The position numbers and the translations under genes are program-made. Under the pieces are notes generated by a model. That model was not told the origin of the DNA, made no database searches, and saw nothing but the letters and a program-made list of their open reading frames with translations. From Dryococelus australis (taxonomy: Eukaryota; Arthropoda; Insecta; Phasmatodea; Phasmatidae): a stretch of 64,000 bases of DNA. This document shows, piece after piece, positions 61,473 through 64,000 of this stretch. Within the stretch, counting starts at the first letter, position 1. The number at the start of each line of letters is the position of its first letter. The stretch covers positions 232,801,178 through 232,865,177 of the forward strand of contig CM057009.1 in the NCBI GenBank assembly GCA_029891345.1, written 5' to 3'.

Positions 61473-61821
61473 ACACACACCGGATACCACCATGATTTCC
61501 AATTGCTGGCATGGTTACAATTCACTCGATGCATATGATTACTGCCACCTGCAAGTAAATCACAAAAAGGAATTCGTCGTGCAGCGAAAAGAGCGGAGCC
61601 GTACATTGTCGCAACATCGATCGTCTGGCCGGCGAAGAGATAACCGTTCATACCCAAACCATCGGGAGAAACTGGTGTTCCGTCAAATTCAACATGCCGT
61701 GTTTTGTAAGACGGAAGCCGTTTTGGAATGGATACCTCACCGAGTACATCTGGAAAAGGAATCATCACTATCGAGACTGACTGCACTTGTTCCTGATGTA
61801 TGCTGCCACTATGTACATTGA
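60753..61821 (+). pseudogene. Merlin (IS1016/ISXO2-like) transposase relic
   Basis: An N-terminal zinc-ribbon-like segment CQKCGRGPAKLVLNKGVFYW is followed by C...C and the helical block RQRALMEEIRCSAKTVVEW. The catalytic region is readable in pieces. VEIYELKLGKM stands where the first Asp belongs, with Tyr in its place. MISNCWHGYNSLDAYDY stands where the second Asp belongs, with Asn in its place. VHTQTIGRNW stands where the Glu belongs, with Gly in its place. FWNGYLTEYIWKRNHHYRD forms the C-terminal block. Stops, frame changes and a GA microsatellite at 61398 break the frame. The 172-codon frame 60663-61181 is its longest open piece. Confidence 0.88.
61398..61481. repeat. (GA)n-(AC)n microsatellite inside the Merlin relic
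   Basis: About 72 bp of GA with one ggag slip, followed by six AC units. It lies between the VIRE and ISNCW parts of the transposase, so it grew or was inserted after the gene died. Confidence 0.95.
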
Positions 61822-62777
61822 GCCCAAAATATCTCCAGCAAAATTAAAGTATTTACACTTCATTTTTTCTTTTAGCTTATGACTGAAAAGCTTTTGTATT
61901 TTTTTTTGTGGTTGACCAGACGAAGGTAGCGTAAGTGTGCAATTAGATTTTTTTATTGCAATATATTGTTTTATAAAATTTTACAAATTTTAAGAAATGT
62001 TACAAATAGGTTCCCGAAGTAAAAAAAAAATTATACTTCATGTATTTTAAATATTTTTATTCAGAACAAAGAGAGAAGTGTTACGAATTTAGATCTTATT
62101 CGCCCGAACGAACAATCTCAGGTGGAGGGGTTTTGTCGGTCGTTAGTTTCTTCATGAGGAAGGTAGGTAGTTTCTACATCTTCTGTAGTAGGTTCGTTGC
62201 AGTCAGAATCTTCCATATCTTTATTTGTTGCAAAATTGGTAACGTATTTCTGGTTTTGTGTACAACTGAGCGATGTTTCTCGTACTAAAAGCCGCAAATA
62301 AATTTTTCGTAGTCTGCTTCTCCAGGTGAAAACGCCATGCCGATTACAATTTCTAGAGTAGAAACTGCGATGAGATCGACTGCCAACATTTTCTTCTTTA
62401 AATGTAATATAAATATTCATGTTAAACAATAACAAAACACAGTTGTCGAGTCTACGAATACTAAATATTGAAGCTATAATGTACGAAGTAGGGTTTACAT
62501 ACGAAAAGGTGGTAGTGTAAAAAAAAAAGGGTTGGGGGTTCAAATTTGGGAAATGAAAGGAAAAATAGTTCGAATTTGGGAATTGAAAAGGAAAAGACAG
62601 GTGACTTTCACTTTAGTTAGAGAACGAATGGAAATTGTGATAATGTGCATAAATCGAAACGAACGATTTTACACTTTGAAGTTGACTTTGGTAAGCTGCA
62701 TTATAAATAAGGAAGCTTCGTATATGTAGTCACATTTTATGATTTGTAAACAAACAATTGTAATGTTCTTTAGTGTG
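61822..62777. other. Unassigned DNA with a 141-codon minus-strand frame
   Basis: The minus frame 62118-62543 ends in an acidic segment (EDSDCNEPTTEDVETTYL) and has a basic middle (HRSFYSRNCNRHGVFTWRSR). I recognise no family. It lies between two mobile-element relics and could be part of either, or a chance frame. Confidence 0.3.
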
Positions 62778-63248
62778 CAAGGATTATATTGTAACGAGGG
62801 TTTTGTCGTGAAAGCGTTTCCAGGAAGTTATTTAGACGGTAAAACAGAAACTCGAAAATTCCTTCCACCCTATTCATGGAACTGTTTGAGTGATAAAGGA
62901 GAGTATACAAATAGATGGCTAACAAAATGTGTACATAGTTTATTATGGGAGGAAGGAAAGTTTACTTACACGGAGTTGGAATCGGAAATTTTTGAACTTA
63001 TAGGCAGATACAGCTAAGAAACCGTGTACGTTGTGGGACATTCGCAAAAAACTTGGTTTAATGAATAAATTGGTGGTGGACAATTAAAAATTGTAGACAT
63101 TCAGACAGAATACACGTGCCCGGCATTGGAAGCCCTCGCAAAAATGTACACCATCCAACATAGGTGTTGGAATTATGCATTAGGTAAAGTGTGTACTTTA
63201 TGCAATGTACAATTATTGGAAATTTTATGTAGGCAAATATCGTTTTAA
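62778..63248 (+). pseudogene. Uncharacterised arthropod mobile-element-associated protein with two in-frame stops
   Basis: A single frame reads VQGLYCNEGFVVKAF, then PPYSWNCLSDKGEYTNRWLT, then LLWEEGKFTYTELESEIFEL, and meets a stop at 63015-63017. It continues ETVYVVGHSQKTWFNE to a second stop at 63066-63068 and then runs VDIQTEYTCPALEALAKMY and KVCTLCNVQLLEIL to the final stop at 63246-63248. No indel is needed anywhere. From memory, the pattern (VQG, FVVKxF, TNRWLT, CPALEAL, C..C near the end) occurs in short uncharacterised proteins multiplied in arthropod genomes, sometimes likened to exonuclease-like folds. No function is assigned. Confidence 0.6.
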
Positions 63249-63497
63249 AATTAAAATGCACTCTTTCACGACATATACTCAGATGGTTTCCGTGTAGGTT
63301 AAATTCTACATTGTGTAATACGAATGTTATGATGTTGCTTCTCACACAGCAGTTCGCAATTTGCCGGTATATTTCTAATTTAAATTAATTGTTTTTTGCA
63401 CTAAAAAATGGTAGGAAAATATCGGTAGCTATATAGTAATTCATGTTTTCCAGAAATAAGCACACAAAATTTTACATAGTTCATAATGAGCACATTG
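63249..63497. other. Unassigned AT-rich DNA
   Basis: No feature was recognised. Confidence 0.4.
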
Positions 63498-63782
63498 GGG
63501 CAGCGGTGGCGCAGTGGCCAGGGGGCCTGCCTCCCACCCCGACGATCCGGCTTCGATACCCGGCGGGTTTTCTCGTGGATTTTCGCGTGTGGGAATCGTG
63601 CTGGGCGATGCCGCTTGCCGGCGTGTTTTCTCGGAGGACTCCTGTCCCCCCGGCCTTGCATTCCAGCGCCGCTCCATCCTAGGGTCTCACTTCATGTCGT
63701 GTCCGGTCCTAGCTGGAAAACCCATTATTCGGTGAGTGTTGTCTGGCCCTGGGTTCACTCCCCACTCAAGTTTTGTTTTATG
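63498..63782 (+). mobile_element. GC-rich tRNA-derived SINE
   Basis: Box A tggcgcagtggccagggg and box B ggcttcgatacccgg mark a tRNA-like head. The body gattttcgcgtgtgggaatc, cgtgctggg, gtgttttctcggaggactcc and gccttgcattccagc follows. The sequence is much richer in GC than its surroundings and retains CpG sites, so it is a recent copy. It shares the body with the SINE at 19570-19808. The overlapping 70-100-codon frames here are not genes. Confidence 0.88.
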
Positions 63783-64000
63783 GGCACATTTTATTAACCG
63801 TTTATTTGGTATTGTATATTATGATATTCAAAGATATGCGAATGCCAACATATTAAAAACCATCATTTTCAGACAAGGGCACTTGGTAGATGAATTCGAT
63901 ACCAAAAGGTATTATTTACAACAAAAAGCACATAAAAATATTATATACAATAAGTACAGTCCAACAAGCTCAGTTCAAAGAGTTCATAAGCACCAAGTAC
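63783..64000. other. Unassigned AT-rich DNA to window end
   Basis: No feature was recognised. Confidence 0.4.

Overview
The window looks like intergenic DNA from a large, AT-rich, repeat-laden arthropod (probably insect) genome. Evidence: there are no operons or close-packed genes. It holds many TA/CA/GA microsatellites, tRNA-derived SINEs, a long-dead EN+RT LINE, Tc1/mariner, Merlin and Polinton-type relics, and CCTAA (reverse complement of the TTAGG arthropod telomere motif) clusters. No conventional multi-exon host gene was recognised. The only intact-looking reading frames of interest are a 296-aa protein inside a long-TIR transposon and an 85-aa two-zinc-finger protein in one arm of a giant palindrome.

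Layout. 0-5.5 kb: AC/AT microsatellite, a decayed mariner-like transposase on the minus strand, pyrimidine-rich and AT-rich DNA, CCTAA clusters. 5.5-8.7 kb: a minus-strand LINE (endonuclease plus reverse transcriptase) split by a 569-bp internally deleted Tc1-like element. Removing that element in silico rejoins the LINE frame. 10.3-12.85 kb: a 2.5-kb DNA transposon with roughly 530-bp, very similar terminal inverted repeats and an intact ORF with two Cx2C...Hx2C modules. 13.9-17 kb: several minisatellites, including a 33-bp one. 17.3-18.3 kb: a hAT-like MITE. 19.6 kb: a SINE. 20.8-24.0 kb: a satellite of about 118 bp and about 27 units. 25.8-27 kb: a SINE and a minisatellite whose unit contains a pol III box A. 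29.6-30.3 kb: a mini mariner-like element.

30.3-39.8 kb: a degenerate palindrome with no spacer, about 9.46 kb long, centred at 35786/35787. The left arm carries an intact two-finger C2HC zinc-finger ORF. The right arm carries the mirror copy, broken by frame changes and ligand loss. A further zinc-finger relic lies at 40.7 kb and a tRNA-Leu-headed SINE with a poly(A) tail at 41.3 kb. 49.0-52.6 kb: a decayed protein-primed type B DNA polymerase (Polinton/Maverick or adintovirus type). 55 kb and 62.8 kb: coding relics of uncharacterised arthropod mobile-element-associated proteins. 60.7-61.8 kb: a Merlin (IS1016-like) transposase relic with all three catalytic acids replaced. 63.5 kb: a GC-rich SINE sharing its body with the one at 19.7 kb.

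No genes here act together in a pathway. The window is a record of successive transposon insertions and satellite growth. The palindrome with its zinc-finger cassettes and the 10.3-kb element are the two best candidates for undescribed biology.
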